Part shown: one piece after another, positions 52,601-61,520 of the stretch
How positions within the stretch are numbered: the stretch's first letter is position 1
How the letters are laid out: each line of letters starts with the position of its first letter
Source: Cryobacterium luteum
GTDB lineage: Bacteria > Actinomycetota > Actinomycetes > Actinomycetales > Microbacteriaceae
Direction: 5' to 3'
Length of the DNA: 64,000 bases
Assembly: GCF_900110125.1 (NCBI RefSeq)
Contig: NZ_FOCN01000009.1
Span: 62,001-126,000, forward strand
Notes under the pieces: model-generated
Databases searched by the model: none
Told to the model about the DNA's origin: nothing
Seen by the model: the letters and a program-made list of their open reading frames with translations, nothing else
Translations under genes and position numbers: made by a program

Positions 52601-53779
52601 ATGACCGCTGCAGCCCTGCTTGAAGACACCGTCGACCTTGTCGGCATCGATTCCCTGCTGACCGAAACCGAGATCTCCCTGCGCAACGAGGTGCGGGATT
52701 TCGTCAACACCACTATCAAGCCGAATATCGCCGAATGGTATGAGAAGGCGGTCTTTCCGCTCGATATCATTCCGCAGATGGCCAAGCTCGGGCTGCTCGG
52801 CATGCACCTGAAGGGTTACGGCTGCCCCGGTCGCACCGCGGTCGAATACGGCCTCGCCGCGCTCGAGCTCGAGGCCGGCGATTCCGGGCTGCGCACCTTC
52901 GTGAGCGTGCAGGGTTCACTCGCAATGAGCGCCATCCACAAGCACGGCTCCGAGGAGCAGAAGAACGAGTGGTTGCCGCGCATGGCTGCCGGTGACGCCA
53001 TCGGCTGCTTCGGGTTGACGGAGCCGTCTGCGGGTTCGGACCCGGCTAGCATGACCACCTTCGCGCGCCGCGACGGCACCGACTGGGTGATCAACGGCAC
53101 CAAGCGCTGGATCGGCCTCGCCACGGTGGCCCAGGTCGCGATCATCTGGGCCATGACGGACGACGGGATTCGCGGCTTCGTCGTACCCACCGACACCCCT
53201 GGTTTCGTCGCCACGCTCATCGAGCCGAAGCTCTCGATGCGTGCCTCCATCCAGTGCGAGATCGAACTGACCGAGCTGCGTCTGCCCGACTCCGCCATGC
53301 TGCCGAAGGCGCGCGGCCTGCGCGGACCGTTCGAGTGCCTCAATGAGGCCCGTTACGGCATCGTCTGGGGTGTCATGGGAGCTGCTCGCGACAGCTACCT
53401 CACCGCGCTGGCTTTCTCGAAAGAGCGGATGCAGTTCGGCAAGCCGCTCGCGGGCTACCAGCTCACGCAGCAGAAGCTGGTGAACATGGCCCTCGAAATC
53501 AACAAGGGCACCCTGCTCGCGCTGCAGCTCGGTCGGCTCAAGGATGCCGGTACGCTCGCTCCGCACCAGATCTCGGTGGGCAAGCTCAACAACTGCCGGG
53601 AGGCGATCGCCATTTGCAGGGAGGCTCGTGCGATGCTCGGCGGCAACGGCATCACCCTCGACTACTCCCCCATGCGCCACGCCAACAACCTTGAGAGCGT
53701 GCGCACCTATGAGGGTACCGACGAGGTGCACACCCTCATTCTCGGCCAGCACATCACCGGCATCGCCGCCTTCCGCTGA
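52601..53779 (+). CDS. gcdH: glutaryl-CoA dehydrogenase
   Basis: 392 residues, acyl-CoA dehydrogenase fold. FGLTEPSAGSDPASM is the flavin-binding loop, QLTQQKLVNMALEI and MLGGNGITLDYSPMRHANNLESVRTYEGTDEVHTLILG are C-terminal, with the catalytic Glu in YEGTDEVH as in glutaryl-CoA dehydrogenases. RASIQCEIELTELRLPDSAMLP with an Arg in the substrate pocket also fits GcdH. It oxidises and decarboxylates glutaryl-CoA to crotonyl-CoA, a step in lysine/glutarate breakdown. Confidence 0.9.
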   Translation: MTAAALLEDTVDLVGIDSLLTETEISLRNEVRDFVNTTIKPNIAEWYEKAVFPLDIIPQMAKLGLLGMHLKGYGCPGRTAVEYGLAALELEAGDSGLRTFVSVQGSLAMSAIHKHGSEEQKNEWLPRMAAGDAIGCFGLTEPSAGSDPASMTTFARRDGTDWVINGTKRWIGLATVAQVAIIWAMTDDGIRGFVVPTDTPGFVATLIEPKLSMRASIQCEIELTELRLPDSAMLPKARGLRGPFECLNEARYGIVWGVMGAARDSYLTALAFSKERMQFGKPLAGYQLTQQKLVNMALEINKGTLLALQLGRLKDAGTLAPHQISVGKLNNCREAIAICREARAMLGGNGITLDYSPMRHANNLESVRTYEGTDEVHTLILGQHITGIAAFR

Positions 53780-53781
53780 AT

Positions 53782-53787
53782 TAGACT
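53782..53787 (+). promoter_or_regulatory. -10 box (TAGACT) of the GntR/FCD regulator gene
   Basis: TAGACT ends seven bases before the GTG at 53795, overlapping the 3' end of gcdH; it would allow the regulator to be made independently. Confidence 0.52.
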
Positions 53788-53794
53788 GGGCGCA

Positions 53795-54457
53795 GTGTCT
53801 TCAACCAATCCAACCCAGCGCCCGCCGACCGTTCCGGCGTTCGTGCTCGGCGAGCTGCGTCGGCTGATTGCGGTCGGTGACCTGGTTCCCGGGCAGCCGT
53901 TGCGACAGGAAGACCTGGCTGAGCGACTCGGCGTCAGCCGGGTTCCGGTGCGGGAGGCGCTCAACACGCTGGAAACCGAGGGGCACGTCGTGCACGAGCC
54001 GCATCGCGGCTACCGGGTGACCGAGCTGTCGCTCGCCGATCTGCTCGAGGTCTATCGGCTGCGTCAGCTGCTCGAGGCCGAAGCTGTGCGCGCCACGATC
54101 GCGCTCGGCTGCGCGCAGGTACTCACCGACCTGCGTGCGGCCGGCGCCGATGTCGAACGCGCCAACGCGGCCGGCGATCTGCTCGCCATGAACGAGGCCA
54201 ACCGGCGGTTTCACTTCGTGCTCGTGACGAGCGCCGGGCTGCCCCGGCTCGAACGCATTCTGCGTGCGCTCTGGGATTCGACCGAGGCCTACCGCCGGCT
54301 CTACTACGAGGAAACAGGTAATCGGGCACGGGTCGAGCACGAGCACGCTGGCATCATCGAAGCGTTCGCCGCAGGGGATACCGAGCTGGTCATCCGCTTG
54401 CTCGACGAGCATCGCGGCCATGCCACAACCGCGCTCGGCGCGTTGCTTCAGCCTTAG
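53795..54457 (+). CDS. GntR-family (FCD) transcriptional regulator
   Basis: 220 residues. The winged HTH (ELRRLIAVGDLVPGQPLRQEDLAERLGVSRVPVREALNTLETEG) is followed by an FCD ligand-binding domain with its metal/ligand residues (LLEVYRLRQLLEAEAVRATI, EANRRFHFVLVTSAG, EHAGIIEAFAAGD). It is third in the glutarate operon and likely controls it through the palindrome at 51378. The last four bases overlap the FAH-family gene on the opposite strand. Confidence 0.92.
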   Translation: MSSTNPTQRPPTVPAFVLGELRRLIAVGDLVPGQPLRQEDLAERLGVSRVPVREALNTLETEGHVVHEPHRGYRVTELSLADLLEVYRLRQLLEAEAVRATIALGCAQVLTDLRAAGADVERANAAGDLLAMNEANRRFHFVLVTSAGLPRLERILRALWDSTEAYRRLYYEETGNRARVEHEHAGIIEAFAAGDTELVIRLLDEHRGHATTALGALLQP

Positions 54458-55197
54458 GTCACGAGAAATTCGAGGTCACCGACCCCGTCGATGCCCGCTC
54501 TGACGACGTTCCCGGGTTCGATTCGGCCGACACCGGCGGGGGTGCCGGTGAAAATGAGGTCGCCGGGCCGCAGGGTGACGAAGCGGGAGAGTGCGGCGAT
54601 CACGCCCGGCACCGGCCAGATCTGGTCGGCGAGGTCGCCGGTCTGGCACCTCGCACCGTCGACGTCGAGCCAGATGCAAGCGGCCTCGGGGTGGCCGACC
54701 ACACTCGCGGGGGCGATCGGTGTGCAGGGCCCGGAGAAATCGAAGCCCTTGGCGAGGTCCCACGGGCGACGCAGGGCCTTGGCAGCGTTCTGCAGGTCGC
54801 GCCGGGTGAGGTCCACGCCGGCGCCGTAGCCGAAGACGTGGGCGAGGGCATCCGTTGCCGCAATGTCGGTACCGGCGACGCCGATCGCCACCACGAGTTC
54901 CATCTCGAAGTGCAGGTTGTCGGTCTCAGGCGGATAGGGAACAGTGTGCGGGGCCACTCCGCGTGCGAGAACACCCTCGGTGACGGCGAACACGGCGTCC
55001 GCCGGTTTGGCGAAGAAAAACGGCGGCTCCCGGTCGGGGTCGTTGCCCAGCTCACGGGCGTGCTCGGCGTAATTGCGGCCCACGCAGTACACCCGGTTCA
55101 GGTAGAACCGCTCGCGGGAGTCGACGATCGGCAGGCTGGTGGGTGTCGGCGGTGAAAAGGGGGCAGGTGAACCAGTTTCGGTGGTGCTGAGCGGCAT
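54454..55197 (-). CDS. fumarylacetoacetate hydrolase family protein
   Basis: 247 residues. VYCVGRNYAEHARELGN, PPFFFAKPADAV, LHFEMELVVAIG with the metal-binding Glu pair, GYGAGVDLTRRDLQ, KGFDFSGP and GDLIFTGTPAGVGRIEPG are the FAH core. Members cleave or hydrate acylpyruvates and related 2-oxo compounds; this one resembles the YcgM/acylpyruvase subgroup. ATG has AAGGA upstream. It is convergent with the GntR gene, so a link with glutarate metabolism is possible but not shown. Confidence 0.88.
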   Translation of the reverse strand: MPLSTTETGSPAPFSPPTPTSLPIVDSRERFYLNRVYCVGRNYAEHARELGNDPDREPPFFFAKPADAVFAVTEGVLARGVAPHTVPYPPETDNLHFEMELVVAIGVAGTDIAATDALAHVFGYGAGVDLTRRDLQNAAKALRRPWDLAKGFDFSGPCTPIAPASVVGHPEAACIWLDVDGARCQTGDLADQIWPVPGVIAALSRFVTLRPGDLIFTGTPAGVGRIEPGNVVRAGIDGVGDLEFLVT

Positions 55198-55307
55198 TTT
55201 CTTGTCCTTATCGAGGTGTCTGTGCAGAACTGCGGAAATTCTGAGTTCTACTGCCGGCGAGTGGGGATTTCGAGGTCATCGGGAATCTCCGACTTCATGA
55301 ACGGGAC

Positions 55308-56228
55308 TCAGGCGAGCAGGGCCGCGATCACGAGCAGCGCGGGCATCGAGGCGATCGTGGTGAGCAGAACGGTGTCCCGGGTGACGACGATCGCTCGGTC
55401 GTAGCGGGACGCGAAGTTGAAGATGTTCTGCGCGGTCGGCAGCGCCGACACTGCCACTACAGCGAATAGTTCGGCGCCGTCCAGGTCAAACACAAAATGC
55501 CCGAACAGGTAGGCGATGATCGGCATCAGCACGACCTTAATCGCGGTGGCCGCAACAACCTGTTTGCGCCCGGTGCCCGCCTTGAGCAGGCGCTGGCCGT
55601 GCAGGGACATGCCGAACGACAGCAGCACCATCGGAATCGCTGCACCTCCGATCAGTTCGAACGGTGCGAGCACCGGAGCCGGAAGGGTGATGCCGAACGT
55701 CGCCACGAGCACGCCGGCGAGGGAGGCAAGAATCATCGGGCTACGAAACGGCTGAGTCAGAATCGACACGAAGGAGGCCCTCCCGCGGGTGGCCACATCG
55801 AGAATCGCCAGGATGGTCGGTGCCAGAATCACCAACTGCAAGAGGAGTACCGGAGCCACATACTGGGCGCTACCGAGCACGTAAATGGCCACTGGCAGCC
55901 CGATGTTGTTCGCGTTCACGTAGGTCGCGCTCGATGCGCCGAGCACCGTCTCGGCCATGGGCGTTCGAAAGAACAGCCGGGCAGCGGCAATATAGAGAAG
56001 CACGCCGACGACGATCGTGCAGACGATGGCCAACAGAAACTCAGAGAACAGCACGGTGACATCAGCGTGCGAGAGCACGGTGAACAGCAACGCGGGCGTG
56101 GCGACGAAGAAGGCCATGCGGTTCAGTACCCGACCGGCGCCCTTCCCGGCAATGCCGAATCGCTCGATGAAGTACCCGATCAGGATGACAAATCCGATAA
56201 TCGAGAAGCCGACCAATACACCGCCCAT
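55308..56228 (-). CDS. AEC (auxin efflux carrier) family transporter
   Basis: 306 residues with about ten hydrophobic helices in two five-helix halves: GFSIIGFVILIGYFIERFGI, MAFFVATPALLFTVLSHA, VNANNIGLPVAIYVLG, SFGMSLHGQRLL and SALPTAQNIFNFASRYDRAIV, all typical of the AEC/MdcF family. Bacterial members move malonate, malate or other carboxylates. It starts with its own TAGGCT box and is probably not in an operon with the FAH gene, which is 110 bases downstream. Confidence 0.9.
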   Translation of the reverse strand: MGGVLVGFSIIGFVILIGYFIERFGIAGKGAGRVLNRMAFFVATPALLFTVLSHADVTVLFSEFLLAIVCTIVVGVLLYIAAARLFFRTPMAETVLGASSATYVNANNIGLPVAIYVLGSAQYVAPVLLLQLVILAPTILAILDVATRGRASFVSILTQPFRSPMILASLAGVLVATFGITLPAPVLAPFELIGGAAIPMVLLSFGMSLHGQRLLKAGTGRKQVVAATAIKVVLMPIIAYLFGHFVFDLDGAELFAVVAVSALPTAQNIFNFASRYDRAIVVTRDTVLLTTIASMPALLVIAALLA

Positions 56229-56235
56229 TCTGTTG

Positions 56236-56241
56236 AGCCTA
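56236..56241 (-). promoter_or_regulatory. -10 box (TAGGCT) of the AEC transporter gene
   Basis: TAGGCT on the minus strand, seven bases before the ATG at 56228. Confidence 0.56.
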
Positions 56242-56297
56242 GGGGTTCGCCCGGCCTCTCACCCGCGCGGCTCTTTCGGGCTGGCGCGCCGCGTTGC

Positions 56298-56303
56298 TAC
56301 GCT
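56298..56303 (+). promoter_or_regulatory. -10 box (TACGCT) of the alpha/beta hydrolase gene
   Basis: TACGCT ends six bases before the ATG at 56310; this and the AEC box form a compact divergent leaderless promoter pair. Confidence 0.54.
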
Positions 56304-56309
56304 CAACGC

Positions 56310-57125
56310 ATGCCCCGACTCGACGTTCCTGGCGCTTCCCTGTATTACGAGACTCAGGGGGACCCCGACTCGCCAGCCCTGTTGCTGATCCACGCGGGTA
56401 TCGCGACCCTGCGCATGTGGGATCCGCAGGTCGCTGCCCTCGCGGCGCACCACTACGTCATTCGCTTCGACACCCGTGGATTCGGCCAGACGACGACCGA
56501 GAATGTCGAATTCTCCAACCGAGCGGATGCCACGGCGCTGCTCGATCATCTCGGTGTCGCTCGCGCCACCCTCATCGGCTGCTCGCGCGGCGGCACGATC
56601 GCGATCGACCTGGCTGTGGAAAGCCCCGAGCGGGTCACCGGCCTGGTCACGATCGGATCCGGACCGAGCGGGTTTCCCGACGTCGGACTTACCGAGAAGG
56701 AGGATGCCCTGTTCGACAAGTTGGATGCAGCCTTCGCGGCGCGGCAGTGGCCGCGGCTGGCCCGGCTCGAAGTGGCGCTCTGGGCGGTCGGACCCACTCG
56801 CAAGGCGGCCGATGTCGACCCGGCCTTTCTGGCTCTCGCGCAGGAGCTCAATCTGCGCAACGTCATCCACGCCACCGAAGCGCCGATCCCTCTGCCGCTC
56901 GAACCGCCGGCCCTCGACCGGGTCAGCGAGATCGATATTCCGGCGCTCGTCACCGTCGGTGAGCTCGACGTCACGAGCGCTCTGGCCCACTATGAGTTTC
57001 TGTTGGAGATGCTGCCGCAGGCCAGCGGATGCACCTTCCACGACACCGCGCACCTGCCGAGTGTGGAGCACCCGCTCGAGTTTCAGCGGGTTCTCGTGAG
57101 CTGGCTGGCGACCAACAGTCTCTGA
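56310..57125 (+). CDS. alpha/beta-fold hydrolase
   Basis: 271 residues from the ATG at 56310. LLLIHAGIATLRMWDPQVAAL carries the oxyanion region, RFDTRGFGQT the second loop, LIGCSRGGTIAIDLA the nucleophile elbow with Ser, and DTAHLPSVEHP the catalytic His. It resembles 3-oxoadipate enol-lactonase-like and esterase-like hydrolases; the substrate is unknown. No signal peptide is seen. Confidence 0.9.
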   Translation: MPRLDVPGASLYYETQGDPDSPALLLIHAGIATLRMWDPQVAALAAHHYVIRFDTRGFGQTTTENVEFSNRADATALLDHLGVARATLIGCSRGGTIAIDLAVESPERVTGLVTIGSGPSGFPDVGLTEKEDALFDKLDAAFAARQWPRLARLEVALWAVGPTRKAADVDPAFLALAQELNLRNVIHATEAPIPLPLEPPALDRVSEIDIPALVTVGELDVTSALAHYEFLLEMLPQASGCTFHDTAHLPSVEHPLEFQRVLVSWLATNSL

Positions 57126-57252
57126 TCGAGTATCGCCTCCTCCCCCGGCAAAAGTTCTCCACAGACAGTGGCGCGGTCAGTCCCCGAATTTCCTCGCCCG
57201 GTAGCCTGTGGGGAGAGTGACCGATTGTGAAAGAGCGATTGTGGGGAGATCG

Positions 57253-60200
57253 ATGTCAGAGCACGAGCCAGTTCAGACCGGGGAGTTTTATCTCCGCCAT
57301 GTGGGACGAATCATCTGGCCGCGCCACCTCACCGACCTCACCGACACGACGCTCTGCCCGGCCTGCCACGCTCCGCTGAGGTCGCCGGTGTGCTCGGCGT
57401 GCCGGCTCGACCTGCGGCATGCGACCGCAACCGCATTGCTGGCCACCTCCGCGGATGCCGCGGCAGCCCTGGAAAAGCGTGCCGAGCTGATCGGGCGCAT
57501 TCGCTACGAAACTGAACCCGGCCGGATCAGCGTGCCCAAGCCCGTTGCGGTCGCGCAGCCGGACGCCAATTTGACCAGCGCCATGCGGCCGGCACCCGTC
57601 CAGCCGCCGGTCGCCGTTCCCGCCGCGCCGCGCGTCGCGCTCCCCGTCGCGCTCCCCGTCGCGCTCCCCGTCGCGCCGCCGGTCTTCGACCCGACGGCCA
57701 GCACCCGGGATCCGCGCCCGGTCGCGCCTCCGCGGGACCCGTCGTACCCGCAACCCGGCACCGCGCCGGTTCTGCCCGCGAAGCCCCAGCGTTCCAGCGT
57801 GCAGGTCGTGTTGCTGTCCATCGGCGTGCTGTTGGTCTCGGTCGCCGCAATCTTCTTTCTCACCGTCGCGTGGATCGTCGCCGGACTGGGCTTTCGCTCG
57901 GTTGTCGTCGCACTGCTCACCGTGGCAGCCCTCGTGGTCGCGGCCCGGATGCGTCGCTCACGGCTCACCGCCACCGCAGAGGGGATCGGTAGCTTTGCCG
58001 TCGTGCTCGTGCTGCTCGATGTCTGGGGCATGCGGCAGAACAACCTGTTCGGGCTCGCTGCCGGTGACGGCGCGCTGTACTGGGGTGTCGCCCTCACGGT
58101 CTGCGCGGCGCTTTTTCTCGGCTGGCACGACCGGTCGAACCTCCGAGTTGGCAGCGTCGCCGGCTTCGCCGTCGCGGCTCCCGGTATCGGGCTGCTCACG
58201 GCCGGTCTGTTCGAGAGCCAGGACCCCATCACCCGCGTGTTTGTCGGCTTTCTCGGCGCTGCCGTCGGTGCGCTCCTGCACCGTGTGACGCTTCCCCGGC
58301 CGACAGCGGTCACCGGCCGGCGGCCGGTGATCGATCGCTTTCCCGAGCGGATGCTGCTGCTCGCCCTCGGCGCGCTGGGCCTCGTCGTGTCGGGTATCGT
58401 CGCGACCTTCGTCGAATCCGACAGCCGCATCGCCCCGGTCTGGTGCCTCGGCGCGGTCGCGGCCGTCGCCACGGCGCACGCCGTTCTCGTGCTGCGCGCG
58501 CCGCAGACCGCGCTCGTGGCCACGATCACCCCGCCGCCAGCCAGCCTGCCAGCCCCCGACCGGCAGGCCGGCATCGCCGCCGCCATGAGCGCCCTGCTCG
58601 CCCAGCCTGCAGACCTGCGCGCTGCGATCGCGACGGCCCGATTTATGGCCGAATATCGATTCTTCGCCTATCTTGCAGCGTCACTGGCCGCGTTGGCCGC
58701 AGCGGGCATTGCGCCGGTCATTGCCGGTCGCTTCGACAACCTGCCCTTCTCCCTCACCGCGCCCGTACTGGTTGCGGCGGCCCTCGCCGTCGCCCTCGAA
58801 TCGTTCAGCCGTCGTGTCGTCACCTCCGCCGCAGCGCGCACCGCCGGGCTCGTGGCGGCGGGATCGGCGGCCATCGTCGGCGTCGTCCCACTGCTCCTCA
58901 CGGTCTGGTACGCAACCCGGCCGCTCGCCGAGGCCACCGAAAACGGAGTGCGCGGCCGAGAAATCGTCACCGACCTCGCCACCGCCGACAGTAGTTGGGC
59001 CGTGTTCGCCCTGGTCGGAATCGGTGTGATCCTGCTGCTCGGATGGACCCTCGGGGGGCTGATCCACGCTCGTCGCCAGATCGTGGCCGGCCTCACGCTG
59101 GCCGTCATCGTTCTCGCGGTTCCCTTCGTGGGGTCGGTCGGGATCATTGTCGCGCTCTACCTGCTGCTCGGCACCGGGGCGCTCACCGCCCTGCTTTTCG
59201 CTCGAACACCCGAGTCCGCGCCCAGTCCCGGCAGCGGCAACAGAACCGGCCAATTCTCTCTTGGATTCTTGCTCCCAAGCCTCGTCGGGCTGCTGATTGC
59301 CGGTGAAACGTTCGGCTATCTCATCAGCTGGGCGCACCCGACAACCTGGTGGTTCGGCACTGTCTCGCTCGTGCTCGCCCTCTGGTTCGCGCGCCTGTTG
59401 GTGATGGTGCCTGACGCGGGCCCTGTACCGGTAAGAACAGCACCGGTAAGAACAGCACCGGTAGGCCCAGCTTTCACCGCTGAGTCACGCGCACACGCTC
59501 GCGGAGCGCTGCTGGCCGCAGCGGTCGTGGTCGCCCTGATCGGCGTCGCTCATATTCCTCTGGCCCTTGCGCCGTATCAAATCTGGTCGGATCCGGTCAA
59601 CCTGGCCAATGTCACGGCGGCCCTCGCCCTGGCCACGGCACTGCTGCACCTACTCGTTGCCGCCGCAGCATTGCGGCCGACGGTACTCCCGCCCCTCGAG
59701 CGGCGCTGGGCTTTCTACACCCTGCTGGTTCCGAGCGTTGTCGTCTTCGCCCTGCCCGTTCGATCGTGGGCGTTCACCGCCGACGAACCGTTGCTCCAGC
59801 CCGAACCGTTCGGTTCACTCCTGCGCGCCGGTCTGCTCGTTCTCGCGTGCGCCCTGTGGGTGCTCCTGCGCGCTAACCGCGGCGGCCTGCACGCGGAACG
59901 GGCCATTGCCGCCGTCGCGTTGGCCCCGATGCTGTTTCTGCTGGTGCGCGAGGTCTTGTTCGCAACGGATGCCGTCGCATCCGTTTTCACCCTCGCCCCA
60001 CCGGCGGTCGCGCTCGTGGTCTGCTCGCTCGCGCTGTTTCGCGGCAGCGTTTCCATCGGTACCGCTGCGACCGGCACCGCTGCCGACAACGAACGCGTCG
60101 ACCGGTTCGCCCGGCGCGACCGGATCGCCCTCGAAATCGGTGCGGCGTTCGTGCTCGTGCCGGCCGCCGTCACCGCGGCGATCACTTTCCGTTCGCTCGG

Positions 60201-61506
60201 CTGGCTCGTGATCGTGCTCGCCGGCATCGTGGCGCTCATCATGGCGATCGCCCCCGATGGGCTTTTCGGCTCTCAATCGAATCGACGCCACCTCGGCTGG
60301 CTCGCCCTCGCGCTCGGTACCGCCGGCCTCTGGCTGGGCCTCGCACGGGCCGGAACAGTGGCGCTCGAACCTTATGTAGTGCCCGTCGCCGGCGTCGTGC
60401 TCGTCACGGCCGCGCTCATTCGCCGCTATGGCCGAATCGATCGTGCCAGTGCGGCGAGCCCGGTGGCCGCACTACTGACCCTGGCCGGACTGCTGATCGC
60501 CCTCGCACCGCTCGCCCTCGCAGCACAGTCGGGGTCGCTGGTGCGCGCGGTCGTCGTCGCCCTCCTGGCGGCAGCCCTGGTACTCGGTGCCGGGGCGGTG
60601 CAGTGGTCGCCACCGCGATCGCACTATCTCGCCGCGGCCGGTCTGGCGGGATCCGTCGCCCTGGTAGTCACGGCCGTCGTACAAACCCAACGGCTGCGCG
60701 GCGCTCCCGGAGCGCCCGATGCACGCCTCGAACTCTGGTTGTTGTTGCCTGCCGCCGTCGCCGTCGCGACCGCCTTCCTGCTGGCACGCCAAGCGGATGC
60801 CGCCTCCGCTCCGCTTCGTCGCGGCGCGAGTATCGCGACCGTGCTGGTGTGGGCATCCGTTGTCACCTGGATCGAACTCGCCGTGGCCATCTCCCCCGCC
60901 GATGCGGGCCTATCGACGCCGCGAGCCCTGCTGCTCGTAGTCGCGCTCTCGGCCGTGCACGTGCTGGCGCTCTGGCACCCCCACCCGCCGTTTGGGGCGC
61001 GCACGGCCTGGGGCGTGCTCGCACTGGCCGGCCTGGCCGCTTTCACGGCCGCGACGTTCGGCGTGGTCGACCCGTTCGAACTCGTCACCGTTCCGGTGGC
61101 GCTCGCGCTGTTGGGGTCGGGTTGGCTCCGTTTGCGGAGCGACCCGAGGGCGCGCAGCTGGCCCTGGACCGGCCCCGGCCTGCTGCTGCTCCTGGTGCCG
61201 TCGCTGCTGCTGGATCTCACCTACAGCGACCTGTGGCGCATCGTCAGCCTCGGTGTTGTCGCGATCATCGTGCTCGTGATCGGCAGCACGCGGCGACTGC
61301 AGGCGCCGTTCATGATCGGCGCTGTCGTGCTGCTGATTCACGGTATCGCCCAACTCTGGCCATGGATCGCCCTCGCCTACAGCGTCATCCCCTGGTTCCT
61401 CTGGCTCGGCGGCGGCGGAATCGTGCTCATCGTGCTCGCTGCCCGCTACGAACAGCGCATCGCGAACCTCAAGTCGGTGGCCCTGCGCATCAGCGCGTTG
61501 CGGTAG
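57253..61506 (+). CDS. SCO7613-like giant multi-pass membrane protein with N-terminal zinc ribbon
   Basis: 1417 residues from the ATG at 57253 with GGGGAGA upstream. Residues about 35-55 form a zinc ribbon (LCPACHAPLRSPVCSACRLDLRH, two CxxC pairs). A 90-residue Pro/Ala/Val linker with VALP repeats follows, then some 35 hydrophobic helices to the end, with a short loop PVRTAPVRTAPV near residue 730. This is the architecture of the actinobacterial SCO7613 C-terminal-domain membrane proteins, whose function is unknown. Cell-envelope role inferred only from topology. A TAGCCT box at 57202-57207 gives a leader of about 40 bases. Confidence 0.78.
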   Translation: MSEHEPVQTGEFYLRHVGRIIWPRHLTDLTDTTLCPACHAPLRSPVCSACRLDLRHATATALLATSADAAAALEKRAELIGRIRYETEPGRISVPKPVAVAQPDANLTSAMRPAPVQPPVAVPAAPRVALPVALPVALPVAPPVFDPTASTRDPRPVAPPRDPSYPQPGTAPVLPAKPQRSSVQVVLLSIGVLLVSVAAIFFLTVAWIVAGLGFRSVVVALLTVAALVVAARMRRSRLTATAEGIGSFAVVLVLLDVWGMRQNNLFGLAAGDGALYWGVALTVCAALFLGWHDRSNLRVGSVAGFAVAAPGIGLLTAGLFESQDPITRVFVGFLGAAVGALLHRVTLPRPTAVTGRRPVIDRFPERMLLLALGALGLVVSGIVATFVESDSRIAPVWCLGAVAAVATAHAVLVLRAPQTALVATITPPPASLPAPDRQAGIAAAMSALLAQPADLRAAIATARFMAEYRFFAYLAASLAALAAAGIAPVIAGRFDNLPFSLTAPVLVAAALAVALESFSRRVVTSAAARTAGLVAAGSAAIVGVVPLLLTVWYATRPLAEATENGVRGREIVTDLATADSSWAVFALVGIGVILLLGWTLGGLIHARRQIVAGLTLAVIVLAVPFVGSVGIIVALYLLLGTGALTALLFARTPESAPSPGSGNRTGQFSLGFLLPSLVGLLIAGETFGYLISWAHPTTWWFGTVSLVLALWFARLLVMVPDAGPVPVRTAPVRTAPVGPAFTAESRAHARGALLAAAVVVALIGVAHIPLALAPYQIWSDPVNLANVTAALALATALLHLLVAAAALRPTVLPPLERRWAFYTLLVPSVVVFALPVRSWAFTADEPLLQPEPFGSLLRAGLLVLACALWVLLRANRGGLHAERAIAAVALAPMLFLLVREVLFATDAVASVFTLAPPAVALVVCSLALFRGSVSIGTAATGTAADNERVDRFARRDRIALEIGAAFVLVPAAVTAAITFRSLGWLVIVLAGIVALIMAIAPDGLFGSQSNRRHLGWLALALGTAGLWLGLARAGTVALEPYVVPVAGVVLVTAALIRRYGRIDRASAASPVAALLTLAGLLIALAPLALAAQSGSLVRAVVVALLAAALVLGAGAVQWSPPRSHYLAAAGLAGSVALVVTAVVQTQRLRGAPGAPDARLELWLLLPAAVAVATAFLLARQADAASAPLRRGASIATVLVWASVVTWIELAVAISPADAGLSTPRALLLVVALSAVHVLALWHPHPPFGARTAWGVLALAGLAAFTAATFGVVDPFELVTVPVALALLGSGWLRLRSDPRARSWPWTGPGLLLLLVPSLLLDLTYSDLWRIVSLGVVAIIVLVIGSTRRLQAPFMIGAVVLLIHGIAQLWPWIALAYSVIPWFLWLGGGGIVLIVLAARYEQRIANLKSVALRISALR
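57634..57676. repeat. 12-bp in-frame tandem repeat, three and a half copies
   Basis: GTCGCGCTCCCC at 57634-57645, 57646-57657 and 57658-57669 are identical; a partial fourth follows. It encodes VALP units in the linker of the SCO7613-like protein. Confidence 0.9.
59427..59462. repeat. 15-bp in-frame tandem repeat, two and a half copies
   Basis: ACCGGTAAGAACAGC at 59427-59441 and 59442-59456, then six bases of a third; it encodes PVRTA units in a loop of the same protein. Confidence 0.88.
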
Positions 61507-61520
61507 CCGTACCGCGCCGT

